A stretch of 11,982 bases of DNA from Clostridiales bacterium UBA4706 (GCA_002404605.1 DHKA01000030.1:1-11982); one strand, 5' to 3'; positions 1 through 6,988 are shown, numbered from the stretch's first letter. A program made the numbers and translations. The notes: generated by a model not told the origin, from the sequence alone.

Positions 1-57
1 CGCCCTGTCTCTCGGCGACAGCTTAGCTAATATAACATCCCTTACCTCTTTTGTCAA
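1..57 (-). promoter_or_regulatory. Strong outward minus-strand promoter with hairpin at the 5' end of its transcript
   Basis: Read on the minus strand, TTGACA (52-57) and TATATT (29-34) are separated by exactly 17 bp. This is a near-consensus housekeeping promoter. Transcription would start near position 22 and leave the window to the left. The first transcribed bases can form a small hairpin, CTGTC pairing with GACAG across 5-21. The gene it drives is outside the window, so its product is unknown. It is divergent from the germination operon that starts at about 143. Confidence 0.6.
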
Positions 58-142
58 CACTTTTTTAAAGATTTATTTGAAGAATTTTCATCTTTTTTTC
101 GGAGCGCTACATATAGTGTTTTGCGCTGGGTATACTTCCCAT

Positions 143-1570
143 ATGTTTGATTTTCTCTCTTCCGATCCCGCACCGGCGCGGCGGGATTTTTCGAGATCCG
201 TCGAAAAAGAATTTGATAAGTGCGCCGATTTTGAGAGCCGCGCGCTTTCGGCGGGCGGCGTATCGCTCACGCTTTTTTATCTGGACGGATGCGTCAGCGC
301 CGAGCAGATCAGCAGCGAGATCGTCCGTCCGCTCTCGCTGCTTCGCACGCGGTCCGAGCGCGATCTTCTCACGCGCGCGCTCGAGGGCGGCGTCTGGGCC
401 TGCACGGTCCGGCAGCGCGTATCCCCCGCCGACACCGTCTCGGACATCGCCGCGGGATACGCTGCGCTCGTTTTCGACGGCGAGAACACTGCGCTCACCT
501 TTGAGGTCAAGACCGGCGACAAGCGCGGCGTAGACGCGCCGACGGTCGAGAAGAGCGTGCTCGGCGCGAAAGACGCTTTCATCGAATCCGTGCGCGTAAA
601 CACCGCGCTCCTTCGGCGGCGCGTCGGGAAGCCGTCGCTCAAGCTCTGGGAGACGGTACTCGGCTCGGAGACGAAAACGAAGGTGGATATATTATATATA
701 GAAGGCGAAGCCCCGCCCGAGCAGGTCGAGCGTATCAAAGCGCGCCTTTCGCTCCCCGATATCCCGGCGGTGCTCGCCGCCGGAGACGTAGAGCAGTACC
801 TTGCCGGACCGCCCCGCGGCATCTTTCCGCAGGTGATCCACACCGAGCGGCCCGACCGGTTCGTGCTCGGTCTCGCGCGCGGGAAGATCGGCGTGCTCTG
901 CGACGGGCTGCCCATCGGCTTTCTTCTCCCGGCAACGCTGCCGGACATGCTGCGCGTGCAGGAGGACCGGGCGCGCCACGCCGCCGTCGCCACGGCGCTC
1001 GTGCTGCTGCGATATCTTGCGCTCTTTCTCTCGCTCGCGCTTCCGGCGCTGTATGTGGCGATCGCCATGTACCACCAGGAGATGATACCATATAAATTAT
1101 TGCAGAGCGTCATCGACTCCAAGCAGTCCGTACCGTTTTCCACGGCGGCGGAAACGCTCGGGATGCTGCTCTCGTTCGAGCTTTTGCAGGAGGCGGGCAT
1201 CCGCCTTCCCGACCCGGTAGGGCAGACGGTCTCGGTCATCGGAGCGCTGATCGTTGGGCAGAGCGCAGTGGAGGCGAAGGTTTTGAGCCCGATCGTTATT
1301 ATAGTAGTAGCCATGGCGGGTATCGCGGGGTACGCCCAGCCAAGCCAGGAGCTCGGCGCGGCGGTACGGCTCTGGCGCGTCGCGCTCGTGCTCGGCGCGG
1401 TGGTGCTGGGGCTTTACGGCGTGATGGCAGGGCTGATGCTGCTTTTGTGGCGGCTGTGCGACATGGAAAATCTCGGCGTGAGCTATCTCTCGCCGCTCAC
1501 AGATTCACGCCCCGGTTCACTGCGGCGCGCCTTTCTCCGGCCGCCGCTGCGAAAGGAGAATCGGAAATGA
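143..1570 (+). CDS. gerAA: Spore germination protein, GerA-family A subunit
   Basis: This is the A subunit of an inner-membrane nutrient germinant receptor of the spore, which works with the B and C subunits encoded next to it. From the ATG at 143 the product is 475 residues, a normal family length. A soluble N-terminal domain covers about residues 1-275 and contains LFYLDG and the family signature FPQxxxTERPD (from F228). A membrane domain of several hydrophobic helices follows, with QEAGIRLPDPxGQ (from Q349) and GQSAVEA (from G372). The C-terminus has the typical YLSPL tail. The start is uncertain: ATG 143 has almost no Shine-Dalgarno. GTG at 116 has GGAG at 101-104 but 11 bp away, and TTG at 77 is in frame with only AAAG upstream. 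ATG 143 gives the most family-like N-terminus. Expression is expected in the forespore, but I find no convincing sigma-G promoter. The stop overlaps the next start by 4 bp. Confidence 0.93.
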   Translation: MFDFLSSDPAPARRDFSRSVEKEFDKCADFESRALSAGGVSLTLFYLDGCVSAEQISSEIVRPLSLLRTRSERDLLTRALEGGVWACTVRQRVSPADTVSDIAAGYAALVFDGENTALTFEVKTGDKRGVDAPTVEKSVLGAKDAFIESVRVNTALLRRRVGKPSLKLWETVLGSETKTKVDILYIEGEAPPEQVERIKARLSLPDIPAVLAAGDVEQYLAGPPRGIFPQVIHTERPDRFVLGLARGKIGVLCDGLPIGFLLPATLPDMLRVQEDRARHAAVATALVLLRYLALFLSLALPALYVAIAMYHQEMIPYKLLQSVIDSKQSVPFSTAAETLGMLLSFELLQEAGIRLPDPVGQTVSVIGALIVGQSAVEAKVLSPIVIIVVAMAGIAGYAQPSQELGAAVRLWRVALVLGAVVLGLYGVMAGLMLLLWRLCDMENLGVSYLSPLTDSRPGSLRRAFLRPPLRKENRK

Positions 1571-2697
1571 AGCGTCTTCTCCGGCTCAGCGCGGCGCTCG
1601 CCGCGCTCATGCTGCTTTCGGGCTGCGCGTCTCTGCTGCACCCGCGGCAGGTCGAGGACCTTCAGCTCATCCAGACGATCGGGTTCGACGGCGGCGTCGG
1701 GGACATGACGGTGTCTGTCTCCTCGGGCGCGGCAAGTGAGGATGCGGTATCGGCGCAGCTCGCCGCGCGCGGCGCGAGCATCCAGACCGCTGTGCAGCGG
1801 CTGCAGGACTTTTCGCCGCGAGAAGAGCTGTTCTTCGCGCACATCCGCTACGCCGCCGCGGGCGAGGACTGTGCGCGCAGCGGCATCACGTCCATCCTCG
1901 ATTACTTTGAGCGCGGCACGCAGACGCAGCTGAGCGTGCCGCTGTTCATCGTGAAGGGCGAGAGCGCCTATACTCTCGTCGCCGGAAACGGCGGCGAGAA
2001 CGAGATCACCGCGGCGCTCTCCTCGCTTGAAGCGGACGCCGAGCGGCAGGGCAGCGCGCACTGCTTCACGGTGCTCGAGATCGCCTCGCGGCTCAACCGC
2101 AGCGGCGCGGCGCTCGCCTGCGCGATCGCCCCGACCGCGCAGGAGGGGAGCGTTCCCGCCGCGGAGGACGGCACGACGCTCACCCTTGAGACCGGGTACG
2201 CCGTTTTCCGCGGCGAGAATCTCTGCGGCTTTCTCGACGCCGACGCCGCGCTCGGTGCGGATCTTATTTTCGGCTTCGCTCCGCAGGCAAGCTACGTCCT
2301 CTCCGACGGCAGCGGCGGCACGGTGACGGTGCGGCTGCACACGGCAAAGGCTTCCCTCTCCCCCGTTCGGGACGGCGGCGAGACGGCGGTCCGGGTCGCG
2401 GTGCGTGTCCGCGCCGGGGTGACGGAATCCTCCGGCGCGGACACTGGGGACGCGGCGATGCTCGCCCGGCTGGAGGAAGCGCTCTCCCGCGCCGTCACCG
2501 CGCAGATCGAAGCGGCGGTCGAGGCCTCCATGGATCTGGACGCCGATTTTCTGGAGCTATGGCGCGTGCTGCCGGAGGTGAAGGACGAGGGCGTCCTCTC
2601 CTCGCTGCGCGCATTTGTGCAGACGGAGAGCGTGCTCGAGCGCTCCTACGATATTTACGGCAGCGCCCACGGGGAGGAGGAGAGAGAGCATGGATGA
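1567..2697 (+). CDS. gerAC: Spore germination lipoprotein, Ger(x)C family (C subunit)
   Basis: This is the C subunit of the germinant receptor, a lipoprotein anchored to the outer face of the spore inner membrane. The product from ATG 1567 is 376 residues, a normal family length. It begins with a lipoprotein signal: KR, then a hydrophobic stretch, then LLSGC with the lipidated cysteine at residue 20. The sequence after it (QLIQTIGFDG) fits the start of the GerAC N-terminal domain. The reading frame is open further upstream, but this start is fixed by AAGGAG at 1553-1558, by the signal peptide, and by the ATGA overlap with the A-subunit stop. Its own 3' end overlaps the next gene by 8 bp, so all three genes are probably translationally coupled. 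The family is poorly conserved in sequence; position, lipobox and neighbours carry much of the assignment. Confidence 0.88.
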   Translation: MKRLLRLSAALAALMLLSGCASLLHPRQVEDLQLIQTIGFDGGVGDMTVSVSSGAASEDAVSAQLAARGASIQTAVQRLQDFSPREELFFAHIRYAAAGEDCARSGITSILDYFERGTQTQLSVPLFIVKGESAYTLVAGNGGENEITAALSSLEADAERQGSAHCFTVLEIASRLNRSGAALACAIAPTAQEGSVPAAEDGTTLTLETGYAVFRGENLCGFLDADAALGADLIFGFAPQASYVLSDGSGGTVTVRLHTAKASLSPVRDGGETAVRVAVRVRAGVTESSGADTGDAAMLARLEEALSRAVTAQIEAAVEASMDLDADFLELWRVLPEVKDEGVLSSLRAFVQTESVLERSYDIYGSAHGEEEREHG

Positions 2698-3781
2698 GCG
2701 CACCGACGGCATATCCCGCCGTCAGCTTTCGATACTGCTTTTCGTTTCGGCGCTCTCGCCGCTCATCCGGCAGACGCCGGGCATGGCGGTGCAGAGTGCC
2801 GGGGGCGCGGTGTGGCTCTCGGCGCTCCTGGCGCTCGTGCCGCTGCCGCTCGCCGGACTCCTGCTCGGGCGGACCTTACGAAAGCGCGTCCCCGGCGAGG
2901 GGCTCGGCGGCGTGCTGCTGCGCGTGTTCGGGCGCTTCGGCGGCACGGCGGCGGTGCTGCTCTATACGGCGTGGACGGTATTTTACGCCGGGTTCGTGTT
3001 GCGCGCCGGGGCGGACCGGTTCGTGACGGCAGTGTATCCGGGGAGCCGGCCGTGGCTTTTCATGGCGGTGATGGCGGCGCTGTGCGTTCCGCCGTGTCTC
3101 GGTCGGCTCAAAACGCTCGGGCGCTGCGCGGAGATCGCGCTGCCGCTGCTCGCGCTCGTATTATTGTTCGTGTTCCTCTTCTGCCTGCCGGGGCTGGACG
3201 CGGCGAATCTCGCGCCAATATCGAGCGATTCTCTCGCCGATGCTGCGCGCGGCGCGCCGTGGCTTTTGAGCACGATGAACGTCCTGTTGCCGCTTGCGTT
3301 CCTCTCCGACCGGACGGAGCCGGGGCCGCTCGCCGCGCCGTTCAACCGCGCGTTTCTCGCGCTCGGTCTGCTCGCGGCGCTTTTATGCGTCACAGTCGTC
3401 GGCACGTTCGGCGCAAAGCTCACCGCCGAGATGCACTATCCGTTTTTCGTTATGATCCGGTGCATCCGCATTTTCCGCCTGCTTGAGCGCGTGGTGGCGC
3501 TCGTCGTGGCGCAGTGGGTCACGACCGACTTTCTCCTGCTCGGTGCGCTTTTGCAGTTGGCCACCGGCAATCTCACGCTGTGCTTCCCGAAGCTCGGGGC
3601 ACGGCGCGGTGCTGTCGGTCTCACGTGTCTCGCACTCGCGCTCATCTCCGGGGCGCTGTGCGCGCCGACGGCATTTTCCCTGCGGGAGCTTTCGCGCACG
3701 CTCGTGCCCATCGCCAGCGCCTCTGCCGCCGGAGTGCTCGTGCTCGCGTTCGTTGTCGGGCTGATAAGGAAAAAGATCTGA
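2690..3781 (+). CDS. gerAB: Spore germination protein, GerAB family (B subunit, APC-type permease)
   Basis: This is the B subunit of the germinant receptor, an integral membrane protein of the amino acid-polyamine-organocation superfamily thought to bind the germinant. The ATG at 2690 gives 363 residues with about ten hydrophobic segments and the characteristic opening ISRRQLSILLFVSALSP. The segment TVVGTFGAKL followed by HYPFFVMIRCIRIFRLLERV, near the end of the protein, matches the GerAB pattern. A purine-rich GGGGAGGAGGAG at about 2671-2682 precedes the start. The first 8 bp lie inside the C-subunit gene. The frame is open back to 2615, but those residues are arginine-rich out-of-family sequence and are excluded. 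The gene is last in the operon, whereas B. subtilis gerA has the order A-B-C. A MITE-like repeat begins 11 bp after the stop codon. Confidence 0.9.
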   Translation: MDERTDGISRRQLSILLFVSALSPLIRQTPGMAVQSAGGAVWLSALLALVPLPLAGLLLGRTLRKRVPGEGLGGVLLRVFGRFGGTAAVLLYTAWTVFYAGFVLRAGADRFVTAVYPGSRPWLFMAVMAALCVPPCLGRLKTLGRCAEIALPLLALVLLFVFLFCLPGLDAANLAPISSDSLADAARGAPWLLSTMNVLLPLAFLSDRTEPGPLAAPFNRAFLALGLLAALLCVTVVGTFGAKLTAEMHYPFFVMIRCIRIFRLLERVVALVVAQWVTTDFLLLGALLQLATGNLTLCFPKLGARRGAVGLTCLALALISGALCAPTAFSLRELSRTLVPIASASAAGVLVLAFVVGLIRKKI

Positions 3782-3792
3782 CACGATTTTTA

Positions 3793-3919
3793 GCCTCCCC
3801 TGTGTAAGGGGAGGTGGCAAAGCCGAAGGTTTTGACGGAGGGATCGTCACGTTCGTAAGCCGGAAACGGCAATCCCTCAGTCTCGCTTCGCTCGACAGCT
3901 CCCTTTGCACAAGGGAGCC
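3793..3919. repeat. MITE-like palindromic intergenic repeat
   Basis: This is a non-coding element of about 127 bp. The two ends are imperfect terminal inverted repeats, with about 20 of 26 bases matching. Each end is also a hairpin: CTCCCCT/AGGGGAG on the left (about 3795-3813) and GCTCCCTT/AAGGGAGC on the right (3898-3918). A third inverted pair, GAGGGAT/ATCCCTC, lies inside (3838-3844 and 3872-3878). TTTTA occurs immediately left (3788-3792) and one base right (3921-3925), a possible target-site duplication. The sequence resembles an abundant repeat I know from gut Clostridia genomes; that is memory, not a search. No transposase is present, so it would have moved in trans. The right hairpin followed by ATTTTA could act as a terminator for the germination operon. 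Confidence 0.75.
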
Positions 3920-3984
3920 ATTTTACATTTTACGCGGATTTTACACGATCGGGGTTTCCCTCTTTACGTTTTATATAGTATGAT
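3920..3984 (+). promoter_or_regulatory. TTTTAC repeat cluster and putative promoter of the first two-component operon
   Basis: TTTTAC occurs at 3921, 3928 and 3939. TTTACG follows at 3963 and TTTATA at 3970, just upstream of a good -10 candidate, TATGAT (3979-3984). The spacings between copies are 7, 11, 23 and 7 bp. No good -35 hexamer lies 17 bp upstream of that -10, which fits an activator-dependent promoter. Repeats of TTTACA type with an 11-bp period resemble Pho boxes bound by PhoP/PhoB-type regulators. Autoregulation by the downstream regulator is therefore plausible but inferred. Confidence 0.4.
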
Positions 3985-4012
3985 ATGCTCGATAATGAGA
4001 GGGGGCGTCCTT

Positions 4013-4684
4013 ATGATATATTGTGTAGAAGACGACGCCAGCATCCGCGAGCTGGTACTGTATACGCTGCGCGCGTCCGGCTTTGAGGCGCGGGGCTTTG
4101 CCGAGAGCGGCGCGTTCTGGGAGGCCATGCGCGAGCATGTGCCGGATCTTGTGCTGCTCGACATCATGCTTCCCGGCGAGGACGGTCTGGAAATTCTGAA
4201 AAAGCTGCGCTCCTCCCCGCTCACGGCGCAGCTTCCCGTCATTCTCGCCACAGCCCGCGGCAGCGAGTACGACAAGGTCGTCGGGCTGGACACCGGCGCG
4301 GACGACTATCTCGCCAAGCCCTTCGGCATGATGGAAATGGTCTCGCGCATCCGCGCGGTGCTGCGCCGCACGGCGCGTCAGCCGTCCGGCGTGCTCTCCT
4401 GCGGCGGCGTCACGCTCGACGAGGGCCGCCATGCCGTCACGGTGAACGACCGTCCCGTTTCGCTCACGCTTAAGGAATACGAGCTTTTGAAGCTGTTTCT
4501 TGAAAACATCGGGCAGGTGTTCTCACGCGAAGCGCTGCTCTCGCGCGTGTGGGACGCCGATTACGCCGGGGAGACGCGCACCGTAGACGTGCACGTCGGC
4601 ACGCTGCGCACGAAGCTCGCCGAATGCGGCAGTCTCATTGAAACGGTGCGCGGCGTCGGCTATAAAATGGAGGGCGCAAAATGA
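4013..4684 (+). CDS. OmpR/PhoB-family response regulator (PhoB/PhoP-like)
   Basis: This is a cytoplasmic DNA-binding response regulator of 223 residues, the standard length. The receiver domain (about 1-118) has the acidic pair D7-D8, phosphoacceptor D50 in LLDIMLP, T80 in LATAR and K102 in LAKPF. The C-terminal winged-helix domain (about 125-220) has LTLKEYELLKLF, the TVDVHVGTLRTKL recognition helix and the VRGVGYKM ending. The start at 4013 is chosen because the conserved receiver strand MIYCVEDD begins there and GAGGGGG at 3999-4005 sits 7 bp upstream. The frame is open back to 3905, but that extension would run through the repeat and promoter. It overlaps the downstream kinase by 4 bp, its evident partner. 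The PhoB-like label rests on overall resemblance and the TTTTAC repeats upstream; the real signal is unknown. Confidence 0.93.
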   Translation: MIYCVEDDASIRELVLYTLRASGFEARGFAESGAFWEAMREHVPDLVLLDIMLPGEDGLEILKKLRSSPLTAQLPVILATARGSEYDKVVGLDTGADDYLAKPFGMMEMVSRIRAVLRRTARQPSGVLSCGGVTLDEGRHAVTVNDRPVSLTLKEYELLKLFLENIGQVFSREALLSRVWDADYAGETRTVDVHVGTLRTKLAECGSLIETVRGVGYKMEGAK

Positions 4685-6024
4685 GCCGGAAAATATTCAC
4701 CGCCATCTGGGGCGCGGCGCTCGCGGTGTTCGTCGCGTCGCTCGTCTTTATCATGGGTGTATCGTATAACTACTTTACCGGTGTGCAGATGAAGCAGCTG
4801 CACGCGGAAACGGCGCTCGCCGCGAAGGGCGTGTCGCTCTGCGGCAAGGACTACTTCACCGGCCTTTCGACCGGGGACTACCGCGTCACCTGGATCGACG
4901 CGGACGGCACGGTGCTCTTCGACACCGAGGCGGACGCCTCGCGCATGGAAAATCATCTCGAGCGCGAAGAGATCCAGCAGGCGCTCCGGACCGGCACGGG
5001 TGAGGCGCGCCGCTACTCCCCCACGCTCGCCGACCGCCAGCTCTATGCCGCGCAGCGTCTCCCGGACGGGACGGTGCTCCGCCTCTCCGTCGTGCAGCTC
5101 GCGCTCTGGTCGCTCGTGCTCGGGTTTGCGCAGCCGATCTGCCTTGTGGCGCTGCTCGCGCTCGCGCTCTCGTTCCTGCTCGCCTCGCGGCTCACAAAAA
5201 AGATCGTCGGGCCCATCAACGCCATTGACCCGGACAACCCGATGCAGTATTATGAAAGAGACGAATACCGTGAGGTCGAGCCGCTTCTGCGGCGCATCGC
5301 CGCGCAGCAGGCGCAGCTCCGGCGCGACCGCGCCGAGATCGAGCGCGCCTCGCTCATCCGGCAGGAATTCACCGCAAATGTCTCCCACGAGCTGAAAACG
5401 CCGCTGCACGCCATCTCCGGGTACGCGGAGCTCCTCGAAAGCGGGCTTGCGAGACCGGAGGACGTGAAGCCCTTCGCCGGAAAGATCCGCGCCGAGTCCG
5501 GCCGCATGACAAAGCTCGTCGAGGACATCATCGATCTCACCCGGCTCGACGCAGGCGGTGAGGACTATGTGTTCGAATCCTGCGATCTTCTCCGCATCGC
5601 GGAAAACGCCGTGGACAGTCTCGAAACGGAAGCCTCGGGTGCCGATGTTACGCTCTCTCTCAAAGGCGTGAGTGCCCCCATGCAGGGCGTGCCGCAGCTT
5701 CTCCACAGCATCGTCTACAATCTCTGCGACAACGCCATCAAGTACAACCGCCCCGGCGGGCGCGTCGATATCACCGTCACGCCGGAGGACGGCGCGGTCG
5801 TCCTCACCGTGAGCGACACCGGCGTCGGCATCCCGAAGGACAGCCAGAGCCGCATTTTCGAGCGGTTTTACCGCGTGGACAAGAGCCGCTCCAAGGCCGT
5901 CGGCGGCACGGGGCTGGGCCTCTCCATCGTGAAGCACGCGGCGCTCATCCAGAAGGCGGACGTGCGCGTCGAGAGCGAGCCGGGCGAAGGCTCGACGTTT
6001 ACCGTGACGTTCCCGGAAAAGTAA
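4681..6024 (+). CDS. PhoR-like membrane sensor histidine kinase
   Basis: This is the partner sensor kinase of the preceding regulator, 447 residues. TM1 lies near residues 5-29. An extracytoplasmic domain of about 110 residues follows, with the PAS/sCache-like stretch VTWIDADGTVLFDTE. TM2 is near 146-168, and then a short HAMP-like linker ending in GPI. The dimerisation and phosphoacceptor box is FTANVSHELKTP with H236. The ATPase domain has the N box NLCDNAIKYN (N351 within it), DTGVGIP (D379), the F box FERFYRVDKSRS and GGTGLGLSIVK. All catalytic elements are intact. The ATG overlaps the regulator stop as ATGA, so the two are translationally coupled. The domain order matches the PhoR/WalK-like class used for phosphate or envelope signals. 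No pst or phoU gene is in view, so a phosphate role is unproven. Confidence 0.93.
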   Translation: MSRKIFTAIWGAALAVFVASLVFIMGVSYNYFTGVQMKQLHAETALAAKGVSLCGKDYFTGLSTGDYRVTWIDADGTVLFDTEADASRMENHLEREEIQQALRTGTGEARRYSPTLADRQLYAAQRLPDGTVLRLSVVQLALWSLVLGFAQPICLVALLALALSFLLASRLTKKIVGPINAIDPDNPMQYYERDEYREVEPLLRRIAAQQAQLRRDRAEIERASLIRQEFTANVSHELKTPLHAISGYAELLESGLARPEDVKPFAGKIRAESGRMTKLVEDIIDLTRLDAGGEDYVFESCDLLRIAENAVDSLETEASGADVTLSLKGVSAPMQGVPQLLHSIVYNLCDNAIKYNRPGGRVDITVTPEDGAVVLTVSDTGVGIPKDSQSRIFERFYRVDKSRSKAVGGTGLGLSIVKHAALIQKADVRVESEPGEGSTFTVTFPEK

Positions 6025-6036
6025 TATCCTAAAGCT

Positions 6037-6059
6037 GAAGCCCGCTCACCGCGGGTTTT
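6037..6059 (+). terminator. Weak intrinsic terminator after the first kinase
   Basis: CCCGC (6041-6045) pairs with GCGGG (6051-6055) around a 5-nt loop. The stem can be extended by AA/TT and wobble pairs, and TTTT follows (6056-6059). The stem and U-tract are short, so some read-through into the HAD phosphatase gene 40 bp further on is likely. Confidence 0.5.
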
Positions 6060-6094
6060 CGGCGTATTCAAATCAAATTACAAGGAGGAATAAT

Positions 6095-6892
6095 ATGCTG
6101 AATTTCATCGACAAAAAAGGCTTCATCTGCGATATGGACGGCGTGATCTATCACGGCAACAAAATTCTTCCCGGCGTGCCGGAGTTTATCGACTGGCTGC
6201 AGCGCACCGGCAAGGAATATCTCTTTCTCACGAACAACAGCGGCTGCACGCCGCTTGAACTTAAGCAGAAGCTCGCCCGCATGGGGCTGGACGTGCCGGA
6301 GGCGCGGTTTTATACGAGCGCGCTCGCAACGGCGGCGTTCATCCGCGACCAGTCGCCGGGCTGCTCGGCCTACGTCATCGGCGAGGCGGGCCTTCTGAAC
6401 GCTCTTTACGACGCGGGCATCACGATGAACGACGTGAACCCCGACTACGTGATCGTCGGCGAGGGGCGGAACTACTCGCTCGACTCGCTCACGAAGGCAA
6501 CGAATCTCGTGCTCGCGGGCGCAAAGCTCATCGGCGCGAACTCCGACCTCTCCGGCCCCATCGAAAACGGCATCGCCCCGGCGTGCCGCGCGCTCATCGC
6601 GCCCATCGAGATGGCCACCGGCAAGCAGGCGTACTTCTGCGGCAAGCCGAACCCGCTGATGATGCGCACCGGGCTCAAGCGTCTCGGCTGCCACAGCGCC
6701 GAGGCCGTCATGGTCGGCGACCGGATGGACACGGACGTCATCTCCGGCATGGAGTGCGGCATGTCCACGGTGCTCGTTCTCTCCGGCATCTCCACGGAGG
6801 CGACGCTCGACGAATACGCCTACCGCCCCAGCGCGGTGCTCGACGGCGTCGGCGACATCGTCACCCTGGCCGAAGCCCAGCACGCGGAATAA
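6095..6892 (+). CDS. HAD-superfamily IIA phosphatase, NagD-like
   Basis: This is a predicted cytoplasmic phosphatase of the HAD-IIA (NagD/AraL/pNPPase) group, 265 residues, the usual length. Motif I is FICDMDGVIY, with nucleophile D13 and acid/base D15. Motif II is LTNNS (T46). The class IIA cap lies between motifs II and III. The conserved lysine is K184 in CGKPNP, and motif IV is MVGDRMDTD, with D209 and D214. All catalytic residues are present. The ATG at 6095 has a perfect AAGGAGG at 6082-6088. Family members dephosphorylate small sugar phosphates and nucleotides; the substrate cannot be read from sequence. It lies 70 bp after the kinase gene and may be transcribed by read-through, though I also cannot exclude its own promoter. 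Confidence 0.9.
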   Translation: MLNFIDKKGFICDMDGVIYHGNKILPGVPEFIDWLQRTGKEYLFLTNNSGCTPLELKQKLARMGLDVPEARFYTSALATAAFIRDQSPGCSAYVIGEAGLLNALYDAGITMNDVNPDYVIVGEGRNYSLDSLTKATNLVLAGAKLIGANSDLSGPIENGIAPACRALIAPIEMATGKQAYFCGKPNPLMMRTGLKRLGCHSAEAVMVGDRMDTDVISGMECGMSTVLVLSGISTEATLDEYAYRPSAVLDGVGDIVTLAEAQHAE

Positions 6893-6903
6893 TTGCATTA
6901 CGC

Positions 6904-6930
6904 CTCCCCTTGGGGAGACATTTTCTTCTT
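6904..6930 (+). terminator. Hairpin terminator after the HAD phosphatase gene
   Basis: CTCCCC (6904-6909) and GGGGAG (6912-6917) form a perfect inverted repeat with a very tight loop. ACATTTTCTTCTT follows, a pyrimidine-rich, U-rich tail. It lies 11 bp after the stop codon. The stem sequence resembles the terminal hairpin of the repeat at 3793-3919, so it could also be a remnant of such an element. Confidence 0.5.
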
Positions 6931-6933
6931 GGC

Positions 6934-6968
6934 CTTTTAAGACTTTTCTTAATATTTCCCGGTACACT
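6934..6968 (+). promoter_or_regulatory. Putative operator and promoter of the second two-component operon
   Basis: Two related 11-bp half-sites, CTTTTAAGACT (6934-6944) and TTCTTAATATT (6946-6956), have a 12-bp period. Exactly 6 bp later comes the -10 candidate TACACT (6963-6968), preceded by G and followed by A. There is no good -35 hexamer; the second half-site covers that position. This is the layout expected for an OmpR-family activator acting next to RNA polymerase. The same arrangement is found upstream of the PepSY gene (9026-9060). A TTAAG-N6-CTTAA dyad (6937-6952) overlaps the tandem repeat. Confidence 0.55.
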
Positions 6969-6988
6969 ATGCTCCGAGGTGAACTGTC

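Noticed and set aside
1..22. T-box riboswitch leader at the left edge
   Set aside because: Only the first hairpin of the transcript is in the window; the specifier stem and T-box sequence cannot be seen, so it is kept only as a possibility in the findings.
60..142. Sigma-G or sigma-F promoter for the germination operon
   Set aside because: No pair of elements with the right sequence and spacing was found; TATACT at 131-136 and CATATAG at 110-116 lack matching -35 elements.
3781..3930. CRISPR-like or small RNA interpretation of the repeated hairpins
   Set aside because: There are no regularly spaced direct repeats with unique spacers; the structure is that of terminal inverted repeats of one short element.
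3905..4012. Upstream extension of the first response regulator by 36 codons
   Set aside because: It would begin inside the MITE-like repeat and run through the predicted promoter; the receiver domain begins at the ATG at 4013, which has its own Shine-Dalgarno.
4660..5937. Long open frame on the minus strand (425 codons) opposite the first kinase gene
   Set aside because: It is the complement of a fully conserved histidine kinase; the translation is low-complexity, rich in R, H, E and A, typical of shadow frames in GC-rich DNA.
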